This document shows positions 10,379 to 20,336 of a DNA stretch of 64,000 nucleotides, piece after piece. The position numbers were made by a program, and so were the translations under genes. The DNA comes from Cohnella rhizosphaerae (GTDB lineage: Bacteria > Bacillota > Bacilli > Paenibacillales > Paenibacillaceae), in NCBI RefSeq assembly GCF_029525575.1, contig NZ_JAPDIA010000001.1:186001-250000 (forward strand), in the 5' to 3' direction. The notes beneath the pieces are model-generated. The model did not search any database, was not told the DNA's origin, and worked only from the letters and a program-made list of their open reading frames with translations. Within the stretch, counting starts at the first letter, position 1. Each line of letters opens with the position of its first letter.

Positions 10379-11290
10379 ACGATGCTCTCCCCCTCTTAGC
10401 ATTTTGGACAGACCGTTCACCGAGAAGAGCAGCACGACGCTGATCAGGCTCTTCAGCATGCTGATCGCGACGGACACGGAGTAGCTGCCCCCGCCCATGG
10501 CCAGGTTGTAGACGTACAGGTCGAGCACCTGAATGCTGTCTTTGTTGAATGCGTTCTGGAAGACGAAGTACTGCTCCAGCCCGTTGTTCAGGAAGCTCGC
10601 GATCTGCAGCATCAGCAGCACGAAGTACGTCGGCAGCATGCTCGGCAGGACGACGTGGCGGATCACCTGCATGCGGGTCGCGCCGTCGACATGGGCCGCC
10701 TCGTACAGGGAATCGTCGATCCCCATGATCGCGGCGATGTACAGAATGGCGGACCAACCTAGCGCTTTCCAGGTTGTCCACATCCACATCGTGATCCATA
10801 CGTGTTCGGAGCTCTGGAGGAACAGGATCGGCGCATCGGTCAGGCCGAGCTGCCGCAGCATGCCGTTAATGACCCCTTCGCTGGAAAACATGGAGAAGGC
10901 GAGCGAGTACACGAGCACCCAGCTGATGAAGTTCGGGAGCGTCGTGACCGTCTGGATGAACTTCCGGAAGCGGACGGCCTTGATCTCGGTGAGGAAGATG
11001 GCGAACACCATCGGCAGCCAGGAGAACAGCAGCGTCAGGCCGCTCATGCCGAACGTGTTCTTGATGACCTGCAGCAGCTGATCGACCTTCACCTCGTTTT
11101 CGACCAGCGATCTGAACCATTGCAGTCCGACGAACGGCGACTTGGACAACGGAATCGGCGGCGTGTAGTCGAAGAAGGCATATACCCACCCGTACAGCGG
11201 GTAGTAGGCGAAGATGAACAGCAGAATCATGAAAGGAGAGATGTAGAGAAATTTCCTGAACGATGTGCTTCTCTTGTTGTAAGTCAGCAT
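10375..11290 (-). CDS. LplB-type carbohydrate ABC transporter permease (stop masked by +1 error)
   Basis: About 305 residues starting MLTYNKRSTSFRKFLYISP, with six membrane helices and the EAA loop SLYEAAHVDGATRMQVIRHVVLPSM typical of LplB permeases. The raw frame reads through into the LplC-type gene. Deleting one G from the G5 run (10389-10393) makes it end in LRGESIV with a TGA overlapping the next ATG, the normal coupling of these pairs. The ATG at 11290 and a GTG at 11296 are both possible starts; AGGAGAG five bases before the GTG favours that codon slightly. The upstream in-frame extension MKAQSRPCR... has no ribosome site and is rejected. Confidence 0.85.
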
Positions 11291-11337
11291 GCGCACGCCG
11301 CCTCTCCTCTTCGATGGGTGTGGGCTTTCGCTTTCAT
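11284..11337 (-). CDS. Possible 17-residue leader peptide upstream of the LplB-type gene
   Basis: A short ORF (MKAKAHTHRRGEAACAC) starts at an ATG with a near-perfect ribosome site (AAGGAG, six bases away). It ends with a TGA that overlaps the LplB start region (ATGCTGA). Its frame differs from LplB and no single-base correction joins them. It could couple translation to LplB or be chance; no homologue is known to me. Confidence 0.3.
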   Translation of the reverse strand: MKAKAHTHRRGEAACAC

Positions 11338-11389
11338 ATCGATCTCCTTCCTTCGTGCGGCACGGCCTTGATTGCGCTTTCATGTTTAC

Positions 11390-11395
11390 ATTATA
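11390..11395 (-). promoter_or_regulatory. -10 element of the LplB/LplC operon promoter
   Basis: Perfect TATAAT on the minus strand (11390-11395), about 50 bases upstream of the leader ORF and 100 bases upstream of LplB. No good -35 is seen 16-18 bases away, suggesting an activator-dependent promoter. A weak cre-like sequence TGTAAGCGCTATAT lies at 11460-11473. Confidence 0.4.
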
Positions 11396-11487
11396 GGCAC
11401 CCCTCGCTGGCTCGAACTACGTGCATCTTTTTTACTTGCTTAACGATCGTTTACTCGTTTGTAAGCGCTATATATTCCATGTGGAAA

Positions 11488-12569
11488 GAACCGCACATTT
11501 TTGTGCGGTTCCGGTGACGCTGGCGCGGCGCGGGCGCGGCGAGGTTACGGCGAGGGCATGATGAAGGCGCGAGCAGCCGCGGCCGGGGGCGATTTGAGCG
11601 AGAACCGCACATTTTTTGTGCGGTTCCGACGGCGCAGGCGAGGCGTGGGCATGATGAAGGCGCGAGTAGTCGCGGCCGGGGGCGATACGTGCGAGAACCG
11701 CACATTTTTTTGTGCGGTTCCGGTGTCGCGGGCGCGGCGTGGGCATGATGAAGGCGCGAGTAGTCGCGGCCGGGGGCTATTCGGGCGAGAACCGCACATT
11801 TTTTTGTGCGGTTCCGGTGTCGCGGGCGTGACGCGGGCGCGGCGAGGGCACGATTGAGGCGCGAGTGGCCGCGGCCGGGGGCGATACGTGCGAGAACCGC
11901 ACATTTTTTGTGCGGTTCCGGTGTCGCGGGCGCGGCGTGTGCGCGGCGAAGGCACGGCGAGGTTACGGCGAGGGCACGATGAAGGCGCGAGCGGCCGCGG
12001 CCGGGGGCGATACGTGCGAGAACCGCACATTTTTTGTGCGGTTCCGGTGTCGCAGGCGTGGTGTGTGTGCGGCGAGGGCACGATTAAGGCGCGAGGTGGC
12101 CGCGGCCGGGGGCGATTTGGGCGAGAACCGCACATTTTTTGTGCGGTTCCGGTGTCGCGGGCGTGACGCGAGCGCTGCGAGGGCACGATTAAGGCGCGAG
12201 CGGCCGCGGCCGGGGGGCGATTCGGGCGAGAACCGCACATTTTTTGTGCGGTTCCGGTATCGCGGGCGTGACGCGGGCGCGGCGTGGGCATGATGAAGGC
12301 GCGAGTAGTCGCGGCCGGGGGGCGATTTGGGCGAGAACCGCACATTTTTTGTGCGGTTCCGGTGTCGCGGGCGTGACGCGAGCGCGGCGAGGGCACGATT
12401 ACGGCGCGAGTGGCCGCGGCCGGGGGCGATACGTGCGAGAACCGCACATTTTTTTGTGCGGTTCCGGCGGCGCGGGCGTGACGCGGGCGCGGCGAGGGCA
12501 CGATTAAGGCGCGAGTGGCCGCGGCCGGGGGCGATACGTGCGAGAACCGCACATTTTTTTGTGCGGTTC
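11488..12569. repeat. Tandem array of 11 identical hairpins with spacers of 11-base modules
   Basis: Eleven copies of the inverted repeat GAACCGCACA / TGTGCGGTTC (10-base perfect stem, loop of 4-6 T) begin at 11488, 11602, 11695, 11789, 11894, 12020, 12125, 12230, 12335, 12439 and 12544. Start-to-start distances are 114, 93, 94, 105, 126, 105, 105, 105, 104 and 105. The GC-rich spacers are built from degenerate 11-base modules (for example GCGCGGCGAAG, GCACGGCGAGG, TTACGGCGAGG, GCACGATGAAG). Each spacer ends in a conserved CGCGGCCGGGGGCGAT block before the next hairpin. The array fills the gap between the GH31 terminator and the LplB promoter. There is no T tract after the stems on either strand, so they are not ordinary terminators. 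Confidence 0.95.
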
Positions 12570-12627
12570 CGGTGGCGCGGGCACGGTTGCGGGGCGGTGA
12601 GGATGTGAGGGCGACGCGTAGAAAAGC

Positions 12628-12655
12628 GAAAAACGACCCCGCAAGGTCGTTTTTC
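12628..12655 (-). terminator. Rho-independent terminator of the GH31 operon
   Basis: Perfect 11-base stem GAAAAACGACC / GGTCGTTTTTC with a six-base loop, starting just after the GH31 stop codon (12660). The A-rich and T-rich arms make it usable on both strands. Confidence 0.8.
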
Positions 12656-12659
12656 ATGT

Positions 12660-15099
12660 TTAAAAAATCGCTTCCGCCCGACTTCCCGTATAGCGGAGCG
12701 TTCGAACGGCAGGCGCAGGCGGGAGATCGGGCTCCAAGGCCGGCTCGAAGAGCTGAACGACGATCTCGCGGACGGCCAGCATCCCGGGATAAGCGCCTCT
12801 TCTCTCCCCGATCGTCAACGTCCTGCTCCCCTCGTCCCATTGCAGCGGCGTAATCGCAAATACACCCTTTTCGTAATCGTAGCTGTCCCCTTCGTCTTCA
12901 TACAGCTCGAACGATCCGCTCCGGCCCGCGTATACGCGAACGTACAGCCTGCCGCCGAATGTGTCGTCCTCGGCATGCTGAATCTCGTCGCCCATCGGCA
13001 CGATCGAGCCTGCGCGGACGTACAGCGGAATTCGGGCGATCGGCGCCGCCGCCTCGATCAACGCTCCGCCCTCGTAGGACGTACCGTCCCAGAAATCGTA
13101 CCACAGGCTCCCGCTCGGCAAGTACACGGACCGGGTCTCGCTTCGATCCTCCAGCGGCCGCGATCCACTGTCGTAGTACATCGGCTCGGTGACGGGGTTC
13201 ACCAGCAGCGCCGGACCGAACATGTATTGATCGCCGATGTCGTACACGCGGGCATCGTGCCTGAAATCGAACGGCAGCGCGCGCATCAGCGTATAATCGT
13301 CCCGGTAGACGCGGAAGGCCAGCGAATAGATATAAGGAAGCAAGCGGTAACGAAGAGACAAAAACGTAGCCAGCGCCTCGTAGAACGGCTCGCCCGGTTC
13401 CCCGAACCGCCAGATCTCGCGGGGCGTGTCCGTGCCGTGGGAGCGGAACATCGGCAGAAACGTGCCGTACTGGAACCAGCGCACGTACAATTCGCGGTAG
13501 CCCAGATCGTCCACGCCCTCGTCGTAATCCCCGCTCCAAAACCACTGGTCGGGCTTGTCGCGGACGAAAAAGCCGCCGATATCGAGCGTCCAGTAGGGCG
13601 AGCCCGTCGCGCAGAAGTTAAGCCCGTCGGGAATTTGCTTGCGCAGGGTGTCCCAGTTCGCCGAGATGTCGCCCGACCAGGTGATCGTCCCGTAACGGTG
13701 CTGTCCGGCATAAGCGGACCGGGTCAGATTGACGACGCGCTTGCGCTCGTTCGTTCGGCGCTGACCCTCGTAGATGCCGCGGGAATGCAGCAGCGAGTAG
13801 GCGTTGATGAACTGCGGATCGATATAAAGCTTGGCCTCGTCGGTATTGATGCGCAAGCGCTCCTCAGGCTCAGGTCTGACGGCCCCCTTCCAGTCCGCTT
13901 CGAAGGGCTCGGTGCAGTCGCACCACCACGCATCGATGCCGTGGACGAACAGGCCTTCGTTCGCTTGCTTCCAATAAAGCGCACGGGCTTTATCCTGAAA
14001 GGCGTCGTACGTCGCCCGGTTTGCGAGCAGCCCGCCTTGCTCGGTCATCTCCCGATGATTGTCGCTGTCCGGATTCATGATGGGCCAGATCGACACCATC
14101 AGCCGTGCGTTCATGCCGTGAAGCGCCTCCATCATTTTCCCCGGATCGGGGAACCGCTCCGGATCGAGCGTCTTCTGTCCCCACAGCTCGCCGGTCCACG
14201 ACTTCCAATCCAGCACGATGCAGTCGAGAGGCAGGCCCCGCGCGCGATACTCGCGCACCGTCTCGATCAACTCCGCCGAAGATGTGTAGCGCTCCTTCGA
14301 CTGCACGTAGCCGTAAGCCCACTTCGGCAGCATCGGCGCCTTGCCCGTCAAATAACGGATGCCGCGAACGACCTCGTCCAGCTCCGGACCAGCTACAAAG
14401 TAGTAGTCCATCTCCGCGTCCGCCTCGGTGGACAGATAGGAGCCGAACGCATCGTCGTGAAACATCATGAAGGCGTAGCTGTCCGCCACGATGCCGTAGC
14501 CGCGCGTCGATACGAGCACGGGAACGACGGCTTTCATATTTTGCTGGTACAAATACTGATGCTGGCCGCGCAGGTTGTACATGCCCTCTTCATGCGAGCC
14601 CAATCCGTACAACGCTTCGTCGTCCGCCCAATCGAACGCGAGCTTCGTGCGATAGGCCTGTCGGTCTACCTCTGTTCGCACCTGCGACGCGCGGATCCGC
14701 AGACCGTCCGCCCCCCTGACCGGTCTCCAGCCTGGCGTCTTCGTCGAAGACGGCTCTGACGACGTCGACCGGCACGAGCGACTTGCCGCCGCGCGCCGGC
14801 TCCTGCGCCAGCAAAGTCCCTGCCGCGTCGCGGTAGACGAAGGCGCCGGTCCGCTTGTCGATCTGGATCGCAAGGCTTGAGGTCGAGAAATAAAGCCGAC
14901 GCTCGTCCTCCTCGACCGTGTAAGGCACGGCGCCGTCCGCCTCGCGAACGATCATAAAGCTCCGTCCGGCGCCGAACGTCGGCTCCAGCGTATATTGAAC
15001 CCGGATCGTGCCGCTTGCGTAAGGCGTGAGCTTCATCCTGCCGTTCGACGTCTCGAGCACGAGTCCGTCGGGCCGCGCCTCATAACGCCGAATATTCAT
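12660..15099 (-). CDS. GH31 alpha-glycosidase (alpha-glucosidase/alpha-xylosidase; one +1 frame error)
   Basis: Glycoside hydrolase family 31, 812 residues after removing one base from the G6 run 14711-14716 (coding strand), which joins DARLETGQ to GADGLRIRASQ. N-terminal beta-sandwich, then the (beta/alpha)8 barrel with the catalytic nucleophile Asp in HGIDAWWCDCTEP (about residue 394) and acid/base Asp in YGTITWSGDISANW. Also GLPLDCIVLDWKSW and FRSHGTDTPREIWRFG, both typical of the family. C-terminal beta domains follow. No signal peptide, so cytoplasmic. It is the last gene of a solute-binding protein-MalF-MalG-GH31 operon and should cleave terminal alpha-glucosyl or alpha-xylosyl units of the imported sugar. 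The exact specificity cannot be read from sequence alone. Confidence 0.9.
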
Positions 15100-15143
15100 C
15101 GTATCCCCCCGTTATCCGCTCTTTTTTTTACCGCCGCGCGCTA

Positions 15144-15965
15144 TTAGCCCTTGACCGCCCCGGAAGTCATCCCCGCGATAATAAACCGCTGGCCCAGCAA
15201 ATAAACGATCAACACCGGCAATATCGTTAAAATAATGTCCGCGCTCACCAGATTCCAGGACTGCTGGAACTGCCCGAAGAAGTTGTACACCGCCAGCGTC
15301 ATCGGCCACTTCTGAGCGCTGTTCAAATAATAGAGCGGCAGCAGAAATTCGTTCCAGGTGTTAAGGAAAGCCAAAATAAACACGGTAACAGCGGCCGGCC
15401 GCAGCACCGGAAATATAACCTTGAAAAACAGCCGCACCGGCCCGCAGCCGTCGATGACGCCCGCCTCGTCGAGCTCCTTCGGCACGCCGCCGACGAAGCC
15501 GAACAAAATAAAAATGCTGAACGGAATCTGCGTAACCATGTACAAAACGACGATGCCGGCCCGCGTATTCATTAAATGCGTCCACTTCATGACATCGATC
15601 AGGGTGAAGTAGTTAAGCGGCAGCGCGATGCCCAGGATGATAAAGAAATAAAGCACGCGGTTCAGGCGGGAACGGTTCCGCGAAAGCGCGAAGGCCGCCA
15701 TCGCCGAAAAGAGGATGCAAAATATCGCGGCAAACCCCGAATAGGCGAAGCTGTTCAAAAACGAACGGCCCAGCTTGCCTTTCTCGACGACCGTCGCAAA
15801 ATTGTCGAAGCGCAACGAACGGGGAAGCGCAAAGCTCATCGAGCTGGCTTCGGCTCCCGTCTTGAAAGCATTGATGACGATGAGCAGAATCGGAATGAGC
15901 GCGATCAGGCTGACCGCGCCGATCGCGACGTTGGCAACCGCGGCCTGCAGCCTTTTACTTTTCAT
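15144..15965 (-). CDS. MalG-type carbohydrate ABC transporter permease
   Basis: 273 residues and intact. Six transmembrane helices starting with AVANVAIGAVSLIALIPILL. EAA loop ELDEAGVIDGCGPVRLFFKV, followed by FLNTWNEFLLPLYYL, the usual CUT1 signature. C-terminus IAGMTSGAVKG. It begins immediately after the MalF stop and precedes GH31 by 44 bases, so it is operonic. Forms the heterodimeric membrane channel with the preceding permease. Confidence 0.92.
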   Translation of the reverse strand: MKSKRLQAAVANVAIGAVSLIALIPILLIVINAFKTGAEASSMSFALPRSLRFDNFATVVEKGKLGRSFLNSFAYSGFAAIFCILFSAMAAFALSRNRSRLNRVLYFFIILGIALPLNYFTLIDVMKWTHLMNTRAGIVVLYMVTQIPFSIFILFGFVGGVPKELDEAGVIDGCGPVRLFFKVIFPVLRPAAVTVFILAFLNTWNEFLLPLYYLNSAQKWPMTLAVYNFFGQFQQSWNLVSADIILTILPVLIVYLLGQRFIIAGMTSGAVKG

Positions 15966-15966
15966 A

Positions 15967-16838
15967 TCAGCCTTGTTCCTCTCTGGACATAAGCTTGACG
16001 GCGAAAAATCCCATGAGGGTCATAATGACGAACAGAACGGTGATCAAGGCCGTGCCGACGCCATAGCTCCCGAGAGAAAACTGGCTGAACACCTGCGTAT
16101 ACACCACATCGGTCGCATAGCCCGGTCCGCCGTTCGTGAGGACGTACACCGTATCGAATATTTTCAGACCGTACAGCAGGTTGAGCACCGTCGTGACGGT
16201 CAGCGAAGGCATCAAGAGCGGTAGCGTGATATACCGAAGCTTCTTCCAGAAGCCGGCGCCGTCGATATCCGCCGCCTCGTAATAAGAGGAAGAGATCGCC
16301 TGCAGGCCGGCCAGCAAGATGACCATGATATAACCCGCGCCTTTCCAGACGTCGACCGCGATGACCGATTTGAAAGCCCACCTGACGTCCGACAACCAGT
16401 GCTGCGTCCATGACGATAGACCGATCGCCCTCAGCGCTTCGTTGATCAGGCCGTGCTGGGGCTCGTAGATCGACTTGAAAATGATGCCCACCACCAGCAT
16501 CGGGATGACCGAAGGCATAAAAAAGAACGACGCGGTGAAAGCTTTTCAGCCGAATGCCCCGGTTGACCATCAGCGCAAGCAGCAAACCGATGATCGTCTT
16601 GAGCACGATCGTGGCGACCGTAAAGACCGCCGTATTGCGGATGCCGTGCATATAATTCTCGTCGGACGAGAAGATCGTCCTGTAATTGTCGAGGCCGATG
16701 AAGCGAATCGCCTTGGCGTAGCTGTTCCAGTCCGTAAACGATAAATAGATGCCCATCAGGCTCGGAACGACGGCAAACGCGACGTAAAAGACCAAGGCGA
16801 TCGCAATGAAATAAAAAAGGATACATTCGTTTGCTCAT
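15967..16838 (-). CDS. MalF-type carbohydrate ABC transporter permease (two +1 frame errors)
   Basis: 289 residues after correction. Two T6 runs on the coding strand (16813-16818 and 16519-16524) each contain one extra base. With five T each, the protein reads MSKRMYPFYFIAIALVFYVAF and later FHRVVLFMPSVIPMLVVG. Six transmembrane helices and the EAA loop YYEAADIDGAGFWKKLRYITLP mark the MalF side of a CUT1 importer. Corrected length is divisible by three. GGGG lies eight bases before the ATG. Located between the solute-binding protein and MalG genes. Confidence 0.88.
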
Positions 16839-16866
16839 TTGTCATACCCCGTTCGTGGACGGCCGG

Positions 16867-16902
16867 GACGGGGGCGCCGCCGCGTGACTGCGCGCCCCCG
16901 TC
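16867..16902 (-). promoter_or_regulatory. Intercistronic stem-loop between solute-binding protein and MalF genes
   Basis: Eleven-base perfect arms GACGGGGGCGC / GCGCCCCCGTC around a 14-base loop, directly after the solute-binding protein stop and before MalF. No T tract follows. Stable hairpins at this position usually protect the upstream binding-protein message or attenuate the permease genes; this role is inferred. Confidence 0.55.
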
Positions 16903-16917
16903 GAACGTGCCGACTTC

Positions 16918-18285
16918 TTACTTCCAGTTCGAATCGCCGGCCGTCTTCGCTTGCTGGTCTCTGCGCTTGTCGATGTTTTTGAGAATATCCTTCGGCGTCA
17001 TTTGCTTGTTCATCATGGCCGCCATATCTTTGCCGATGTCCATCCACTGCGGATTCACGTAATTGATCGCGGTCTGGTACACGGTACCGGACGTTTGACC
17101 GTAGGCGTCGAAGAAGGCGCGCTGTTCGTCGTTGAACTTGGCTTTGACATCCTTGAAGTTCAACGTCGTGAACTTCGGCTCGTTGTCGAGCAGGTACTGC
17201 AGATTGTCCGGCTCCGTCAGGAAGCTAAAGTACTGCTTCGCTTCTTCGATATGCTTGGAGCTGCTGGAGATGAATTTGCTCGGTGCGGCCGGATTGACGT
17301 TCAGGCTTTGATTGTCCATGAGCGGAATCGGGAAAAATCCGTAATCGGAAGCTTTGCTGCCCGGCACGGCCTTCTCGATCTGAGCCGGAAGCCCGATATT
17401 GTACAGCGTCATGGCGTATTTGCCGTCGGCCATGTTTTTCTCCGTGTCGGCGTACGTATTGGAGAAGGCGTATTCGCCGAAGTATCCCTTCTGCACCAGT
17501 TCGCTGAACTGGGAGAGCGACTGCTCGAGCACGGCGGCGTTCTCGAACTTCTCTTGATTGGCGATCAGCTTGTCGGCAAGTCCCGCGTCGAGCTGCTCGT
17601 ACCGCACGCCGATCTCGGGGAACCAGAGCACATGATGCCAGCCGTCGGAGACGGGCTCGTAGATCGGCGTCACGCCGGACGCTTTGATCGCCTCGCAGGC
17701 TTTAAGGAACTCTTCGTAGCTCTTGGGCTCGCTCAGTCCAAGCTTGGCGAACAGCGGCTTGTTGTACACCATGATCCAGCTCGCGCTTGGGTCCCAGATC
17801 GTAAGGGCGTATACTTTGGATTTCCAGGACGTCTGTTCGACGAAAAGCGGATCTTCCCTTTGCACCCATTCCTCGCCAGACAGATCCACCGCGTTGTTCT
17901 CCACGTCGTACAGCGGGCCGAGATCGAACTTGCCGCTCTGTCCGCCGAAAATATCGGGCGCCTCGCCCGACGCCAGCTTTGCCTTCAGTACGTTGCTGTA
18001 CTGATCCGAGGGCACGATCTGATAGTCGATATGAATGCCGGTCTGTTCCTCGAATTTCTCGGCAAGCTTCATCTCCGCGTCCTTGATCCAATCCTGGCTC
18101 GCCAGGTACGACAAGGTGATGTTTTTTTTCGCCGGCGCGGAGCTCGCGGTCTCGCTCGCCTGGCTCGGCGCGCTCGTCGGCGACCCCGACGCTTGCGGCG
18201 ACGAATCGCTTCCGGAATTGCCGCAGCCGCTCAGCAGTCCTCCGGCCAGACCTGTCAGCAGAACAAGGCTAAGTGCTTTTTTCAT
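16918..18285 (-). CDS. CUT1 extracellular solute-binding lipoprotein
   Basis: 455 residues from the ATG at 18285, chosen because AAGGGGAG lies seven bases upstream; the 12-codon in-frame extension (MRLHSIEKRGVG) has no such site. Signal peptide KKALSLVLLTGLAGGLLSGC with lipobox LSGC, Ser/Pro linker, then a MalE-like fold (EKFEEQTGIHIDYQIVPSDQY and FLTEPDNLQYLLDN). First gene of the solute-binding protein-MalF-MalG-GH31 operon and divergent from a YesM/YesN pair that is the obvious candidate regulator. Ligand not determinable; an alpha-linked gluco- or xylo-oligosaccharide is suggested by GH31. Confidence 0.9.
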   Translation of the reverse strand: MKKALSLVLLTGLAGGLLSGCGNSGSDSSPQASGSPTSAPSQASETASSAPAKKNITLSYLASQDWIKDAEMKLAEKFEEQTGIHIDYQIVPSDQYSNVLKAKLASGEAPDIFGGQSGKFDLGPLYDVENNAVDLSGEEWVQREDPLFVEQTSWKSKVYALTIWDPSASWIMVYNKPLFAKLGLSEPKSYEEFLKACEAIKASGVTPIYEPVSDGWHHVLWFPEIGVRYEQLDAGLADKLIANQEKFENAAVLEQSLSQFSELVQKGYFGEYAFSNTYADTEKNMADGKYAMTLYNIGLPAQIEKAVPGSKASDYGFFPIPLMDNQSLNVNPAAPSKFISSSSKHIEEAKQYFSFLTEPDNLQYLLDNEPKFTTLNFKDVKAKFNDEQRAFFDAYGQTSGTVYQTAINYVNPQWMDIGKDMAAMMNKQMTPKDILKNIDKRRDQQAKTAGDSNWK

Positions 18286-18310
18286 GCCTACTCCCCTTTT
18301 TTCAATTGAG

Positions 18311-18324
18311 TGTAAACGCATTCA
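18311..18324 (+). promoter_or_regulatory. Candidate cre site (CcpA)
   Basis: TGTAAACGCATTCA matches 13 of 14 positions of the consensus TGWNANCGNTNWCA. It lies between the -10 box and the ribosome site of the solute-binding protein gene, where CcpA binding would block transcription (carbon catabolite repression). Confidence 0.4.
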
Positions 18325-18339
18325 ATCGTTCGCTCCCTC

Positions 18340-18359
18340 ATTATAAGTGAAGCGCTCAC
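18340..18359 (-). promoter_or_regulatory. Promoter -10 with adjoining palindrome, solute-binding protein/GH31 operon
   Basis: Perfect TATAAT (18340-18345, minus strand) directly abutting a near-palindrome GTGAAGCGCTCAC (18347-18359) in the spacer/-35 area. The palindrome could be an operator. No good -35 is seen, consistent with activation by a regulator. Confidence 0.4.
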
Positions 18360-18473
18360 ATCCCCTCCATGCAGAAGTTTGTGCGTTTCTTTGCACATTT
18401 TTTCCGAGGGTTGACAACCTGTTCCGCTCGGATGCAGAATGGTAAAAATGAATGCGACGGGAGCGGGATATTC

Positions 18474-20322
18474 ATGAAGCTGATTCGCCGGCCTCGCTCG
18501 ATCCGTTCGATTTTGTTCCTTACCTATTCGTCGATCATCGTCATCGGCATCGCGATCTTATTCGCGCTCTTCTACGCCTGGTCCTCCAACCTGCTGAAGC
18601 AAAAAGCGTTCAATACGCTGACGGAAATGTCTTCGACGCTTCAGACGCAGCTCGATCTGGAGATCCAGAAGCTCGACTCCGTATCCGTGAGCATCCTATA
18701 CTCCAATCTCATTACCGACCGCATCTCGGCCTACGAGACGCCTAAAGGCGGGGCGCCGGATCCGCTCTCGTCCGAGCAAAGCGGCAGCCGGTACAACAAG
18801 ACGGATACCTCCCTTTACGATATACTGGTCGCCCTAGTCGGCCCTTCTTATCCGGTGCAGCAGGTTTATCTGCACTTGTTCTCCGGCATCTCGATCGGCG
18901 TCGGCCTGGACAACAGCCAAAAAAAAGACGGACGTGGCGAATCAGCCCTGGTTCGCGGCCGTGGAGAGCGACACGAAGGCGAAGGTGCTGACCCTTTCCC
19001 AGACGGGCAGCAGCAGCCTCGGCTTAAAAAACAACGTTTTTGTTTCCCTGCTTCGCCACTTCTCGGACAAATACAACGCGCCGAAGGGCATCGTCGAGGT
19101 CAGGCAAAGCTACGGCAAAGTATTCGGCGGCGTCATCCGCCAGGCCAAGGACAACCCCTCGCTGGAACAGATCCTCATCTATACGAACGACGGAGAGATC
19201 GTCTATCCTTACGAGCACGCCGAACAGGACAAGCAGATCGTCCGCAAGCTCCTGAACCGGCCGGCAGACCCGTCGGATGCCGAACGGCCCGCCTACCTGA
19301 CCAACCCGCTGACCGGCGATACGGACCTGCTCACCATCAAGCATTCCGACCTGACGAACTGGAATATTGCCGTCATGATTTCCAACAAAACGCTGCTCTC
19401 TCCACTGAACAAGTTTACCAGGCTTGCGATCCTGGCGACGCTCGTCATTATGATCTTCCTGATCGCCCTGTCGTACGCCGCCTCCAAGCGAATCACCCGG
19501 CCCCTTAGCGCGCTGAACAAGACGATCAAGTCGATCAGCCTCGAGTCGCTTGTCGCCGGCACCGCGGCGGAGCTCAACAGCGGGCTGAACGAATGGGACC
19601 GCCTGAACGCTTCGTTCGTCAAAATGAACGGCAGGCTCAAGGAATCGTTCGACCAGCTGCTCTTGTCCCGGACGCACGAGATGCAAGCGAAAATGACAGC
19701 GCTTCAGTCCCAGATGAATCCGCATTTCCTGTATAATTCGCTGGCGACCATCAGCGCCATGGCTTACGAGCAAATGAACGAGCAGATCATCGCCATGTGC
19801 GACAACTTATCGGACATGATGAGGTACATCTCGGCCGACGAGTCCGCGCTGGTCGATATGGAGACGGAGATCGGCTACACCGAAATGTACCTGAACTGCA
19901 TGAAGCTTCGTTACGGCGACCTGCTCGCTTGCGCGACCGATCTGCCCGCTTCGATCCGGTCGGTGCGAGTGCCCAGGATCATGATCCAGCCGCTCGTGGA
20001 AAACGCCATCAAATACGGAACGAAGTCCAGTCCGCCGTGGGAAATCTCGATACGCGGCACCGTCGCGGACCGTCGCTGGCTTATTGAAGTCACGGACAAC
20101 GGCCCCGGCTTCGGCGAGGAGGAGCTGTCGCGATTTTATGCGCAGGTGGAGGAGATGGAGCGAAGCCAGGTATTGCCCGCGCTGAAGCTGCAGGGCATGG
20201 GACTGCTCAATATTTTTATTCGGCTCAAGCTGCAATACGGGAGCCAGATGCTCTTCGATATTCGCAATTTGCCTGAACGCGGGACGACCGTCACGATCGG
20301 CGGCCCCCTAAACGCAAGATAA
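18474..20322 (+). CDS. YesM-type sensor histidine kinase (one +1 frame error)
   Basis: 615 residues after removing one A from the A8 run 18919-18926, which joins GVGLDNSQKK to TDVANQPWFAAVES. Transmembrane helix about 10-32 (SILFLTYSSIIVIGIAILF), extracellular Cache-like sensor, second helix (ILATLVIMIFLIALSYAA), HAMP, His_kinase with phospho-His in LQSQMNPHFLYNSLAT, HATPase_c with VENAIKYG and DNGPGFGEEE. The start at 18474 (MKLIRRPRS) was chosen for its GGGAG-containing leader and because the helix follows at once. Divergent from the solute-binding protein/GH31 operon and followed 14 bases later by its response regulator. Confidence 0.88.
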
Positions 20323-20336
20323 AGGTGGAGGAAACG

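Noticed and set aside
11488-12569. CRISPR array
   Set aside because: Spacers are themselves repetitive and share modules instead of being unique; the repeat is a strong hairpin with an oligo-T loop; no cas genes are nearby.
11488-12569. Series of rho-independent terminators
   Set aside because: The T run is in the loop, not after the stem, and a proper terminator already lies at 12628-12655.
11545-12840. Long open frames across the hairpin array on both strands (up to 431 codons, repetitive Arg/Ala-rich peptides)
   Set aside because: They arise from GC-rich tandem repeats without stop codons, occur on both strands, have no ribosome site and overlap the end of GH31.
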